Assembly: GCF_043290135.1 (NCBI RefSeq)
Contig: NC_134710.1
Span: 317,449,616 to 317,513,615 of the forward strand
DNA: 64,000 bases
Source of the DNA: Rhipicephalus microplus
Taxonomy: Eukaryota > Arthropoda > Arachnida > Ixodida > Ixodidae
Direction: 5' to 3'
Shown: positions 13,381-26,141 of the stretch, piece by piece
Position numbering within the stretch: position 1 is the first letter of the stretch
Layout: every line of letters starts with the position of its first letter
The notes under the pieces: model-generated
What the model was told of the DNA's origin: nothing
Databases searched by the model: none
What the model saw: only the letters and a program-made list of their open reading frames with translations
Made by a program: the position numbers and the translations under genes

Positions 13381-13419
13381 TTAGCTAAATCACGAACCCT
13401 CAGGCCGTGATTTAGCTAA
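13381..13419. repeat. Perfect 14-bp hairpin
   Basis: TTAGCTAAATCACG (13381-13394) and its exact complement (13406-13419) flank an 11-nt loop. A CCTCAGG in the loop also has a complement, CCTGAGG, about 65 bp downstream. Confidence 0.8.
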
Positions 13420-15479
13420 CGTCTTCGCCAAATGTTTGCGTGATTCTGCGCCAAACACAACCTGAGGGATCTGATCACGATCAAAAGACACCGTTAGAAA
13501 GAATCGGCAAGAAAAATGAGGTGATCCTCGCAAAATTGCGAAAACCAGCATCAGCTGATCTGATTGCAGCATATATTTTATTTCATTATGCCGGAGTTCC
13601 GGACGGTATGCAGCTGCAGTAGTCTTGAACTTGACATGCGTGAAAAGCCACGGTGGTACGTGCGAGAATGACGCGTAAATACCAAGCGAGAATGTCGGCC
13701 GTAAAGAGGCGAAGAAGCGCACAATTTTGGTCCTAATTAAGTGGTATACATAGTATAAGGTGCTAGGCGTTGCCACAAGGTTGGGTTCAGTCTTTACAAT
13801 TCAATACAATAATACCGGTTCAGCCACACCGTGGGTACCACGCTTCACCCAGAAATAAACACTGGCTACGCCCTTGAAAACGTGACCCAGCATGGTCACA
13901 TGTGTGTGTACTTTTATTAATCTCAGATACACCTCGCTCTGATTGCGACATAAACCAGACCACGTGAACACGTTACGGCAGCTCATAAAATACAATAACT
14001 AAACGTATACACGTGCATGCTTTATTAGTAAGAAATGGGCAAAGCCATAACAGTCCATCTACGCCAGTCCGCTATTAACTTAGTCCTAACAACATTACAT
14101 GTATACACTCTGGAAAAATACAAGATTTTATGCTACCAGCGAGCATATAAACAAAACATCGCAAAAATAACGTGGACTATGGATGAGTGTGCACAACACG
14201 AGCGCTAATTTTCAACATTTTTGACAGCTTAACCGCTAAGAAAAGCTCTGTATTGGTTCGAAGCGATCGGTCAGATTATTACTTGTGTTTTAAGGCATAG
14301 CAATTGTACCTGCCTCTTTTAGTTGCAACGATGTAATTGCACACTACTTTATCACTGTTTTATATATTAAACCAAGGAGCCACCACAAAAGTATGGGATG
14401 GTTCTTTGAGAAAGAGCTCTAGTCTCAGGGCTCTTATGACAGAGAAACAAAGAGCAAATAATTCTGCATATGGCAACTCAACCATGAAATTGATGTACAA
14501 CATATATTATATTAGAAGCACTATCTCAATTGGGCTGCAATTCAAAAGAGTTTTCGAGGCAGCCTTACCAAATTACGCATATATTTACACATTTTGCCGA
14601 CTTCACTCAGCCCAATGTGTGCTGTGTGTTGGTGTTACTGTGTTCTGCCAATGGTGCTGAAGTCTAAATCAGTGTGCTGACGGCATAGCATCAACAGTCA
14701 ACTGAGCCTAGCTGTTTCAAATCAGCACCTCACATTTGTATATGATTTCACAGATATATGATGCAGCAATTTCCCCCGAAATTGGCCTCATGTAGTTCAA
14801 CCATCAAATCCTTTAAGAAGATGTGCAGATTTCAAATAACATACTGAAAGTGACACCGTTCATCGTGTCTGATCTTCTACATATGCCATGCGGCATGACA
14901 AATTCCAGACATACATTTCAGCATTTTCCCGAGCCTTGAATTATGTCATGCTTGCCTCAACAACCTACTCATCGCGAGTTCATCAGATGAGCACAGTTCA
15001 CATCTGAATTTCTAATTCAACATCTGGACAAGGCACATTTGTCAGCATAAGCAGGTGTGCATTTGATGTCCAAAAGCTCACCTGTCCTATCCTTGTTTTT
15101 TGACTGCATTCAGTATTCAGCTCTACCCAGGAAGATTTATAGGTGTTGAGAGCTTCACATCTCCGAATACTAGATGCTGATAAGCCCTACGAGCTCCTTG
15201 GTCTCATTTTTGTGAACTACGTACTATACTAACATTTTCTACCATGGTGCCAGGCCATTATACATATTCCCTCCACTTCGTGCTATTGATACACAGAAAT
15301 GCTACTATAGTGAGCTCCCTTAGACCAAGAGCTCCTATACAAACTTTTCGGGATCAACAGATGCTTGCACGACAGTATATGCTACTACCTGAATATCAAT
15401 TGAGAGTTCCACTATACATCATCGCACGACATGCAATTTGTGCTAGATGACCGACTCATCAAAAGAGTACATATGGAGG
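13420..15479. other. No recognisable gene
   Basis: A 128-codon minus frame (13776-13390) spans part of this block and the hairpin but shows no domain. It could be chance or part of an unclassified repeat. Confidence 0.45.
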
Positions 15480-16560
15480 CCAATCATTTCCCTGACATGT
15501 CCTGAAAACTTGCGCCCACTATCTGAGCAGCATCACAGCATTTTTTTTGTGGAGACTGAAGCCAATAGATCCCCAAAAATGTAACTGAATCATGTGGTTG
15601 GCCCTGTAAACATATCCACCAATGTGACAATTCGACTGAATCTTGAAGTGGCGCAAAGCAATCTACTCAGGTGGTACGTACACCCAGGTGATGCTATACT
15701 ACACCTTATGTTATTTGCCTGGGAAAGTCTTTGGATTTTTCATGTACTTGGGTGTATGTGAAAGATTCTCTAAGTGCGATATACCTAATTGTGGTCACAA
15801 GTGGGCACAAATGGTTAGTGCTTATGTCATTACAGTATTACATCGAAGAAATTACGTGATTTCTTTGTCATAAAGTACCTGGGTACATCTCATATCGGTA
15901 CATGTTACACTCCTTCAGTTACAATCGTTGCATCCATATTCCCATTAACTGCAGCAGATGTCGAACATATCCGAAACATATCACAGGAGCTGTCGACATT
16001 GTCATTGATGCCCTGTCACATAGCCCACCAACATGTTAACCTGTTCTAAAGAAATATACACCTTAAAAAGTGGCGACTGGTTGACATGACAACAAATTCT
16101 GCCATCTGCAAGAAATATAACCTTCGATGCTGCTAGACTTTGAGCGGTGCAGGGTCGTTTGCCAGTAACAGGAGACATATTTGCTTCAACACATGCTGTG
16201 ACCCAAGAGCTGACCATTTATGACCACTTGCAAGCACAATTAGACATATTACTAGACTGCCTTTCATGCACAAATACGCGGGAAATCCAAAGGCTTCCCC
16301 TGGCAGATAACGTAAGGTGTATGGCATCACGTGGGTTTACTAATTACCTGTGTCGAATGTTTTGCAGAACTTCAAGATTCAATCACATTGAGGCATTGCT
16401 GAATATGCTTGCCGGCCGAACCACTTGATTCAGCGACATTTCTGAGGATCTTATTGTGCCATTGACTATACTGCTGCCTTGCAAAAGACAAACTTGTAGG
16501 CTTGTGTTGATTGCATGGTTCAGCGTTGGGTGCAATATATTCTTACTCCAGACATTTCTA
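15480..16560. mobile_element. Diverged long inverted-repeat element
   Basis: The plus sequence of about 15480-15835 aligns with the complement of 16190-16560. Matching blocks in order include TGAATCTTGAAGT (15635 region versus 16370 region), CACCTTATGTTAT versus CACCTTACGTTAT, GCCTTTGGATTT-like words, and CTAATTGTG followed by CAAGTGG. The arms are diverged (roughly 65-75% by eye) and about 350 bp long, around a ~350-bp centre. Open frames on either arm are mirror products. No transposase motif was recognised. Confidence 0.55.
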
Positions 16561-19500
16561 GGACACGCACTGTTGCTCCTGCTTTTGTAGCTGCTGGCTG
16601 TATCACTCATGTCATCCTTGGTCCCGACAGATAGATAAAGCCAATATGAACCGATGGTATTCTACCAAGCCCAACCTCCCAATGAGCAATGGAATTAATG
16701 AAACGTATATGCATGACATTCAAGGCAGACATTGGTTGCAACACTGTAAAAGTTGCTTTAGGTGTGACTGTAGGTCTACCCGGTGACCATGTTCTTTTAC
16801 TCTGATTGACACGAAGCCCACCTTCCTGCCAGTGGCTACACATCTCGTCTATGTTACATCATAAGGAAGCTTCTACCTATAGCTGTGTGACAACGCATTG
16901 GAAGGCACATGCGGTAGCAGTGAACTAGACTCTTGTACACGCATGCATAATGAAATGATATAGGCTAACCATCCCTCATTGGTGTCATGCTGCCAACTTA
17001 AAAAAACCTTTTTCTCAAATAACTTTTACTGAAGTTTTACGAAAGCAAGACAGATGATCCACTTGCAAAGCAGAAGTTATCGTCAGTGCACAAATAGCCT
17101 GAAACAGCAAAAATATCCCACTTACATGACATCAATAAACATTCCCCACAATGACATGATTAGAATTCCATGTTAACTGGTTGTCATGTCAATCTAGCTA
17201 ATAAAGCCTTCACCAGCATCATTTCTTCAGGCAAAGTGAAAGTATTTTTTTCTGTGTTTTATGCATTTGTTATATCTGAAATAATAATTTATGTCCGATA
17301 AAAATGTCCCATTGAATTTGTGACACCTGAGTTATGATGGCTACAAAAATTATTGAATAACAGATGTAATGTCATCATATGATTCAGTAAATCAATGTTT
17401 TGCATGGGTTTGCAAATGTGCTAGTTATTGAGTAACACAAATAAAAAGTGAGAATGTAATTTTCATTTTTATTGCCTGGTACTTACGCTCAAGTGCTATG
17501 AAAAATATAGTGTAACTTCATGTTTACTGTGAGCTTTACCTCTGCAACCAGACCTCAATTAAAAAAGGTTGAGGCACTATTTTAAATACCTGAATTTTCA
17601 ATCAGTTGGAATAAAAGACGGTGTGGACTTGCATCTTGAGCTTTGTTTCATTTGTAGATCGACAAGCTCGTGGTCGTAAGTCATGCTTATTTGTCTTTCC
17701 TAACTCATTGACATCATAAAAGCACTGAAGCTTGTAAAACTATATTTGCGAAAATTAAAAAATAGGACCGTGCATATGCCCCTGATCAGCAAAAAGCAAT
17801 ATTCACGTAACCATTATGATGAATTCTGTGAAAACTGTCATACATCAAACGGTCCTCCAAACATTTTGAGAGGTATGCTTGGTCATAACTCTGACACGGT
17901 TTAGTAATACGACTATAGGAGCCAGAAAGCTTGAATAGGACTGATATATTAAGTTGGTATGGATTCATAATATTGGAACAATACAACGAAGAAGATTAAA
18001 AACAAATGAGCCACAGGAACAGAAGTGCCGATTCGCCGCTGAAGTTTATTCAAAATTACAAAATAGATACATACTACATCCACTGGGCAATGCGCAAAAT
18101 TGACCAGCAATACCATAAAAGAAAAAACAAAATGTACACAAGAGTGAAGGATTTCTTTACCCTGCAGTATAATTGAACGAAAGCTGATGCATGATTGTTT
18201 TTCATTTTAACTGTACCTTTTCAATTAGTTCTTTTTTTTCAAAACATCATCACCGGACAACTCAGGAAGCCTGTGCTCGTGCATGTTACTCAATAGTATT
18301 TTTCCTTCTTTGTCGTGCCAATCTAAAAACCAGAAATCTTACTGGATCTCAAGATTAATTATAGTAGTTCTTCCCCTACTTGTTTGTGTAAAAATCTACT
18401 AGTATGAGCTCTTTTCGGCTGCACTGTTGCCATAATTTTTGTGTATCTTCTGCCTGAGTAGTTCTTTTTTGAGTCAACTCTAGCACACTGAAATAATGCT
18501 ACTATTCAGACTCCCGGCAGCTTTAGTGCAATGAATGGAATTTGTCGCTGCAATTCAGCAAATTTCCTGCAGTTCACTGAATCAAACACACGTTCAAGGC
18601 AAATCAAGTAAGAGGACAGCTAGTGATGGTAATTTTCATATTGAAAACGTTGTTTGGAGCAAGGCACAGCATCAGACTTTAAGAAAGGCCATATAAATTG
18701 GGGAGCATGTGAGCCCTATCTATATACATTTGATAATACTAATAATAATCAACATGAGAGCCGAGTCTGACAGGGGCTATACAAAAAGCACATTGATTGT
18801 CATTCGCTGATCAGCTTCCAAGCCTCACTATAGCTTAAGCAAGCCTGGCTTTATCCACTCATTGCATGTAGAAAAATAGTAAAAACACAGTACAAATATA
18901 TCTCTATAATATACACAGTGTCATTAAAGCAATAGTTTCTTTTTTTTTATTTCTAACACAGATCAAATATGGAATAATTAAAAGACATCTCAAAGTTTAC
19001 ATGCCTCTCTTACTGATATTTATGTCTTCCATGCCTTTCATTAGGCACAACTACTACACTAACATGTCAACATGAATATAACAAATGGCTCAGACGTGAA
19101 AGGTGGTCAAAGATGACCATGCAGGCCATTGCTCAGTTATTCGAAGAACACCATCTGCATGCAGCCCCACCAGTGTCATGTGTCTCCTTTCATTTGAACA
19201 CACTCCCAGCAACGATGAAGGTGGTGCGCTTATGAGAGAGAAATTTGGTGAGACGGTTTCTATAAACCTGAAAGCAAGAGTATTTTAATCACGTAAGAAT
19301 GAGTCCTATGTGTATATGTGCCCCTGTTTCACATAATGGCAATAGGCAGCAAGTCATCGGAACATTTTTATCGTGTTTGTGAGGTCGAGATTTCGGTTGA
19401 GAACGTTGAGTCTCCCCAGTGTTCAAGATTTCTTGTGGCATCCACTCTAGCATAAGTTCATGGTTGGTGGTTGACGTGTTCATTGTATCGCATCGTAGTT

Positions 19501-20007
19501 TGCCTTCGTGTCTCGTCGACTTGCAGTCAGCACTTTTGAGAGGGTGTTCAAGAGTTGTACTGAAGCCATTGTTAAGAATCGAGGTCCAAGTATCCTCCGC
19601 CAATGCATAAGAACCGGATTTGAGTAATTGCTTTCTTCTTCATTGGTGTGTATTCCTTTTAATGTTCTTCTGCAAGAAAGGCATTGAAGGTAGGTTTTCA
19701 TGAGTTTTCAGTGCTGTGCATGAACCGCTGACATGCCTGAAAGGTTTTTCTTTTTGTTGTGGTGTTGTCTCAGTCAGGGCCACGCAGCCTCCTGTTGTCT
19801 AATAATATTTTGCTTCGTAGGATTGCCCTTTGCATGCTTCTTCAGTACATTGTACTATTATGAAAGAAGGTACTAGCAGGTGTTGACTGTGTTGCTTTTA
19901 TTTGGTGTTCTACATAATTCTCGCTAGATTCATTTGCACACTAAGCAAAAAGTCAAAGTATGGTGGTAACAATTGCTTTGAGTTTTCTGTTGTTTTTATT
20001 GTATTTT
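16561..20007. other. No recognisable gene
   Basis: AT-rich DNA with frames under 110 codons. A 104-codon minus frame (19603-19289) has no recognisable domain. Poly-A/T runs occur around 18937 and 18230. Confidence 0.5.
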
Positions 20008-20245
20008 AGCCAGGGTCGGTGCCAGGATCGGTCTGTACCGGGGGTGCACCCACGATAAGTGAGGTCCTTCAGGAGGAGCAGAGAGGTGGTGAACTTGGCC
20101 ATTGTGTTACGACTATGTTTCCTTTAGAGAACATAGTCGTAACACATAGTCATAACACAACACAGGGGTCAGGCAAAAATAAAAATTGGGGGAGGGGGGG
20201 GGCTCAAGTACAGCCTCCCTGTGCCTACCCTGGCACCACCTCCGA
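20008..20245. mobile_element. MITE-like block with central hairpin
   Basis: The ends carry imperfect inverted repeats (AGGGTCGGTGCCAGG near 20012 versus CCTACCCTGGCACC near 20224). In the centre, a 17-bp stem (20103-20119 with 20130-20146) is perfectly complementary around a 10-nt loop. A G-rich run lies at 20190-20202. There is no transposase and no firm target duplication, so the boundaries are tentative. Confidence 0.4.
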
Positions 20246-22723
20246 TTCCAGCCTTTGTCATTTGACTGCTGACGACCTCGGGTTACACCTCTCCCTCATG
20301 CAGTCATTGTTTGTCAGTTATTCGCCTTATCAGTTGAAGGCTGTTCATGTGATGAAAACGAACCTCCGTCGGTTCTTGTTTTGTCATTTCCTGATGGCGT
20401 AGCCTCAGTATCTCTTTTCAGTGTACCCTTATTTTACTTGGCTGGAAGATCAGCAACGTTACAACTTTGAACTCTTAGCATGTTTTTATGGACTGTAAAA
20501 GTAATCGCCGCTACTTTCTCCGGCATTCCATTTCGGATGGGTGGCACGTCAGTACTTCTCCTCTCAGCTGGTGAGTGTTTTGTAATTATGACTTTGTCGC
20601 TGCAGCCTCCTGGTACTGGATGCAGTGCTCACTCAGCCAGCCTTATTGGCACAGCAGAAAACATGAAAAGTGTTGACTAATCACTGCAGGTGTGCCCTTT
20701 CTTGGTTGCGGCTGTTGTATCTTTGCAGTGGTGATGTCCTGAGTATGTATTACTAGCTCGACAGGCAAAGCCTCTTCTTTTAGTTAGCTGCAAATCACGT
20801 GCGAAGAGTACTATTAACACTTCTAAGATTATAGCCGCTTATTGTGTGATTTATAATGCAGTGTCAACAATTGTGGCAAATTCAGATAGCATAATAACAC
20901 GGCACTCACATTCTAAAAAAAGAAATTGATGTGTTCATTTGTGTGAGCTTCAGCAAGTCCTTACAATTTGAATAAAATTAAGTACTTCATCATTCTGCTG
21001 TAAGGTATATATAGTTTTGATAATAAAAGAATGAAATCATAAGCTCCTGACGTGTGTGCAATTAGTTTTTCATTGCATTAATTTCGAAAGTAGAAAATCA
21101 GCACTTGTCGTTGCTTTTAGAACACAATTTAAACGACCCATCAAAGATAACGGTTCCTTCGCTAGAGTGATCAGCTACGGCTGTGCCCAGCAGACTGAGG
21201 CCAAGTCAAGACATACTGACTAGGAAGAAAGTTCAGTTCATCTAACGAACTATGTATTTTACTCTATTCCAGCCTCAAGTTGACACAGCTAGCACAAAAA
21301 AATTGCATACACAAATGTCGCCACTGATGCTAAAGGGTGATATTTGTTTCTCTTAAAAAATGTTTCCAATTGAAACTATAAGGTCGCATAAACCTTGACA
21401 AAATGCTTGAACATGGGCCATGGACTTATAACCTGTGATATAAGCGGAACTTTGTGTGGTGGAGGCATAGGGAAATGATGTCCTTGGTCTCCAGTGCAGG
21501 CACGTCGAGTATGTGTTATTTGGTTCACGGTATCCCATTGCTGAAAATTTCAGGGGTAAGCCATTTGCCCAGTGTCCGATTCCTTCGCTACACCACTGCA
21601 TTAACTATGAAGCGCCCATCTTGCACTTTTGTGCCTTCAGTAGCTCATAAATTAATGTGCCTCTCTGGTGGATGTCACAATTTCAGAAGTTGATAATACA
21701 GATAAGCTAAATATCTTCTTCTGCATGTCAAACTAAAATTGAAAAGGGTCGTTTTGGTTTGAAAAGCCTAGCGGAAACATGTTCATATACCACATGAATA
21801 TGAACACCAATGAGAACTTCATGTGTTTGAAGCAGTATAAGTCACAAAGATATAAAATATGGGAAGAGTGATATGCACCAGCTACTTTGGCCAACTGAGC
21901 CGTTCCTTGCATTTAGTTCTGTTTGATTATAGGACGTCCTGACGACACATACACCACTAAATTGCACACAAAGTATGTGATAATTATGACAAATGAACTA
22001 GTTATTCGCTGATCGCTAAAATTCTGTTTACTCTTCTGCACTGACTCTGGAGAAAGGAAACTATAAAAATATGACTGAGCTAGATTGAGAAACACTGTGA
22101 GAATGAACTTTCAAGTTCTCACATGCCAAATATACAAACCAATGCACAGCTGCTGACAACACAGGCAGCAGTCTTCAGTACTACAAACAGTCACTCAGTC
22201 GTAGCTTAAGATTTATTCAGAGATATTACCTTTCAGTTGTGAGAACCAGTACTGACACTAGCTGTTAAATGATCCTCGTCATGTTCTGGAGATTACAGCA
22301 ATTTTTGACACATTTTCCGGTTTGTGACGTGTACGTTGAGTGATTTCTCGAAAGACAGTCAGCTGGCCTTAGCCACCCCACTAAACAGAAAATAATGAAG
22401 GAAAGCGAGTGTGAAATAAAACTTTCTACTTTACAGAAACTAGCTTGCCGGATTTGTGCAGAGCACTTCCTTCTTTCCACAGACAAAAAAAGCAGGAGGG
22501 AGCGGGGCGGAGAGGGGTTTGTGGTTCTGTATTTGATAAAACAACACGATGCCGTAAACGTGCGTGTTCCTTGTTTATAAACGATTTAGCCTACGTGTTA
22601 TGTGTTCCATGCATCAGCACATATGAACTCACGGAAACATTATTTTTTTGCGTGTAGTACTGCGGGTTCAATTAAGTCTACGTACTGCGTCATCTAGCTG
22701 ATGTTTAGGCTACAGTAGGTAAA

Positions 22724-22726
<3 letters not shown>
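20246..22726. other. No recognisable gene
   Basis: No domain, RNA gene or transposon end recognised. Frames are below 85 codons. Confidence 0.5.

Positions 22727-22798
<72 letters not shown>
22727..22798. repeat. (AT)36 microsatellite
   Basis: Seventy-two bases of uninterrupted AT dinucleotide. Confidence 0.95.
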
Positions 22799-22800
<2 letters not shown>

Positions 22801-22802
22801 TC

Positions 22803-22824
22803 ATTTATTTATTTATTTATTTAT
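22803..22824. repeat. (ATTT)n microsatellite
   Basis: About five tandem ATTT units directly after the AT tract. Confidence 0.9.
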
Positions 22825-23560
22825 CAAAATAATCAACAAAAAAACGTTCCACAACAAAATTGTAACTCGCGACGACCCACGTAGACAAGGTGCCCGACGC
22901 CAACGCACTCCACCACACTTTACCACCCACTCGCTGCAATGTTGTAGGTAATTCGTGTGGTCATTGCGATACAGTATGCGAGCATCGGTGTGGGTGTCAG
23001 ATTACGGCGAATGCGTGTGTTGTAGGATTCATTCACCGCAACGCAACTGATAACTCCAGTTCCCACACGTCAAGCATTTGTGTGCCGTTAATTGGTACAG
23101 CGCTGTGAACGTGAAAAAAACCAAATCGGTCATGGTGATAGCATAGCAGGACACACGATACGATACGCTTTGCGTCCGATATCCAGGAAATTGAAAGCGC
23201 TTGACGTGATGCGACAAAACGAACGTCGGCGCACGTGCGTGCCGGGTGACGTCGAAGTGGGTCACGTACGGCAGTGGCATCCGCGGTTGCTTCATCGCAC
23301 AGATCTGCACGATTTTTATCAGGGAAAGCACCGCGTCGGATGTCTGACAGGCGACAAACTTGATAAATGTTTATCAGTAAAATAGCCTACCTTGCGCAAC
23401 TTCAATAAACAATCAGGCATATCAAATATGTGTGCATGATTTGATGACAAGAATATATTACTCATGCGCCCAGCATATTACTCTCTCGAACTTGAAAAAT
23501 GGACGCGTGAGTGGGACCAGAACAGCGCCAAAAGCAGCAGACGCAAACTTAGCTCATGCC
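22825..23560. other. No recognisable gene
   Basis: Two overlapping frames of ~100 codons lie on opposite strands (23029-23385). Neither shows a motif or clear splice context. Confidence 0.5.
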
Positions 23561-23564
23561 GGTC

Positions 23565-23965
23565 CAATGTTATGCCAACGAAGTTGACTCTTTATCTGAC
23601 ACCGGCAATAACGTTCGAACGAAGGGCCAATAATGCCAGCCTAATTGCATGGATCCGCCCATATTGGCTGCTGGTTGTACAACTCGGTCCAATGTGGCCG
23701 TTCTAATACGCTGGTACGGCCAATAATGGCGGGAAGTTCTCAATGCTGGTTCAACATCACCGTTCTATTCGGCTGGCACAGCCATTATTGGCGAAAAATT
23801 GTCACCGTTCTATTTGGCTGGCACAGCCATTATTGGCAGAAAATTGTCGATTCTGGTCCAACATCGCCATTCTATTCGTCTGGCACAACCATTATTGGCG
23901 GTAAGTTGTCGCACTCGGCCATTCTTGGGCCATGAACTGCCAGTCTATCCCCAACATTGGGCCAA
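23565..23965. repeat. GGCCAATAATGGC-type minisatellite
   Basis: Imperfect tandem units are built on the near-palindrome GCC(A/T)TTATTGGC and CCGTTCTATTNGGCTGGCAC. Two ~56-bp units are almost identical (about 23760-23870), with more diverged copies on both sides. The 96-codon plus frame, which repeats GWHSHYW, is a translation of the repeat. Confidence 0.7.
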
Positions 23966-24084
23966 CGTTCTGTGCTGCCTGTGATAGTTCAGCTGCCATG
24001 GTTTGTGTGTACATAGATATATTTTATAAACTTGTGCATCAGCACTGCTAACACGGGTGGAGCCAAGAGGCCATTTTGCCATCT

Positions 24085-25110
24085 AATAATTGGATAATAA
24101 AAAATGTCAGCATATCCATGGGGTGATTGATGAAGAGTGGGGCGAAGCATCCGTCCATCTATTCGTTCTTGCTTGCGTTCGTCTATACGCCAGTGTGGGT
24201 GACCTTCCGTGCGTTCATCCGCTCGTACGTGCATGCGCCTGTTCATGCGTCCCCACGTTCATCCGTGCATCCATCCCTGCGTTAGTCCATGCATCCACCC
24301 CTGTGTCTATCTATGCGTCCATCCGTCTGTGCAGCCATCCGTGCGTCCGACCATGCATCTGCCTCAGTGTCCATTCGTCCATATAGTCAACACTCCAAGT
24401 ACCACCATCTTGCATCTTTTCATCATATATGCGTCCGTCTGTGTGACCGTCCATGCGTCCATCCGCCCGTCCGTGCGTGCTTCTGTTCGTGCGTCCACAC
24501 GTCCATCCGTGCATCTGGCCCCGCGTTCATCCATGCGTAAGCTCCTGCGTCCGCCCATGCATCCATTCGTCCGTGCAGCCATCCGCGCATCCGTTCATGC
24601 ATCTGTCTGTGTGTCCATTCGTTCATCTAGTACACACTCCAAGTACCACCATCTCGCATCTTTTCATATATTCGGCATATAGAAGCACCGCCATCCAGCG
24701 GGCATTCCAAGGACTAAACGAGAGGTGGCACATGCACGCTTTCTTGCGGCTTGTGCTTCTTGTCTACTTCCCACCTTTGACCACCTCGAGTTCATGGTAT
24801 ATACTAGTTCACTGTATTCATGGCACTGTGGGCCAACACTCGCTTAACCTTTCTAAAACCAAAGAGGTTACTCAGATAGTGCTCAATGTACATGCCAATG
24901 ACTGCTATTTGGGAATGAGAGACAGAAGAATTTGGCGTTTATTAACGCGCACGCTACGAATTTTTTATTATCCAGCAATTCACAGGAGAAATCTCCCGCC
25001 GGCACAACCTTGCAAGTCAAAGCGTAAGACTGGTTACGCACTATGATTACCACGAGGGACGAACGGGTGCCGCTTCAAGGGGCTTCGCCCCTATAAGGTG
25101 AGTTTGGAGG
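24085..25110. repeat. Composite repeat with CCATCCGT minisatellite
   Basis: The left edge carries GTGGGGCGAAGCATCCG (24137-24153) and the right edge GGGGCTTCGCCCC (25080-25092), so GGGGCGAAGC occurs in opposite orientation near both ends. Inside is a long array of CCATCCGTNCGTCCATGCRT units (24150-24640). A module ending CCAAGTACCACCATCT recurs about 240 bp apart (near 24390 and 24632), which makes a higher-order repeat. The 157-codon plus frame, rich in H, P, S, V and R, is a translation of the minisatellite. Confidence 0.6.
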
Positions 25111-25347
25111 GCTTATATTAAAGGGTGTTGTGACTCCTAGTGACCGGCAGCCCACTTTAGGTTTACGCTTGCACTTTTCATTGTTATTGTTTATCGATGC
25201 AAAAAATGGCTCTCCTACCAGCACTACATGGCAGGTGAAAAATTCGTTTCTATATATACCGTGTTGTCGGAATAGAGTAACGCGTTCAGTCTGTTCAAGT
25301 CATATTTTATTCAAATGTGTTGTGTGTGCGTGTTTTTCTGTATCTTA
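25111..25347. other. No recognisable gene
   Basis: Spacer between the composite repeat and the truncated RTE copy. Confidence 0.5.
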
Positions 25348-25816
25348 ATTATCATCATCATCATCATAAGCCTGACTACGTCCACTGCAGAACAAAGGCC
25401 TCTCCCATGTTCCGCCAGTTAACCCGCTCCTGTGCTTGCTGCTGCCAATTTATACCCGCAAACTTCTTAATCTCATCTGCCCACCTAGCCTTCTGTCTCC
25501 CCTTAACCCGCTTCCCTTCTCTGGGAATCCAGTTAGTTACCCTTAATTACCAGCGCTTATCCTGCCTACCCGCTACATGCCCAGCCCATGTCCATTTCCT
25601 CTTCTTTATTTCAACTATGATATCTTTAACTCCCGTTTGTCCCCTAATCCACTTTGCTCTCTTCTTGTCTCTTAAGGTTACACCTACCATTTTTCTTCCC
25701 ATTGCTCGCTACATCGTCCTCGACTTAGGCTGAACCCTCTTTGTAAGTCTCCAGGTTTCTGCTCCATAGCTAAGTACCGGCAAGATACAGCTGTTATATA
25801 CCTTCCTCTTAATGAA
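25348..25816 (-). mobile_element. RTE-clade LINE 3' fragment, 5'-truncated
   Basis: The complement of this stretch matches the 3' end of the RTE element at about 36093-36565, including the region encoding the C-terminal end of the reverse transcriptase protein and the untranslated tail. It ends in an (ATC)n run (25348-25369), the complement of the (GAT)n tail of the longer copy. Homology stops abruptly near 25816, the usual result of incomplete reverse transcription. The frame is interrupted and no functional product is expected. Confidence 0.85.
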
Positions 25817-26141
25817 GTGTCATGAATTCTGCCGCCATTTGATATTTAGTTATTCGTTGACAGTGGGTGAATACATTGGTGAACTTTTATTTTTTTACCA
25901 CCTAAACAACTCCCAGAAATCACATCCAAAACCTTATTGAGGCTGTAAAAAATTACTCTCTCTATACTCGCTCCAAAGCTCAGTTGGGTAAATAATTACT
26001 ACCCTTTCTACGCTCGAAAACCCGGTTAACACGAGAGTAAATTTTTAATTTGACTGGTAGGTGGTACAAAAACAAACAAAAAAGGTAGTGCGCTACAGGA
26101 CAATTGGTTTACCCAGTTTCTGAGGTTATTTCAGGTTATTT
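25817..26141. other. No recognisable gene
   Basis: AT-rich spacer. It may include the untranslated 5' region of the adjacent I-clade LINE, but no motif shows this. Confidence 0.4.

Noticed and set aside
22727..22824. CRISPR-like or origin-like repeat
   Set aside because: Simple dinucleotide and tetranucleotide microsatellites without spacers.
24209..24682. 157-codon plus-strand frame rich in His, Pro, Ser and Arg
   Set aside because: It is the translation of the CCATCCGT minisatellite; other frames on both strands are equally open.
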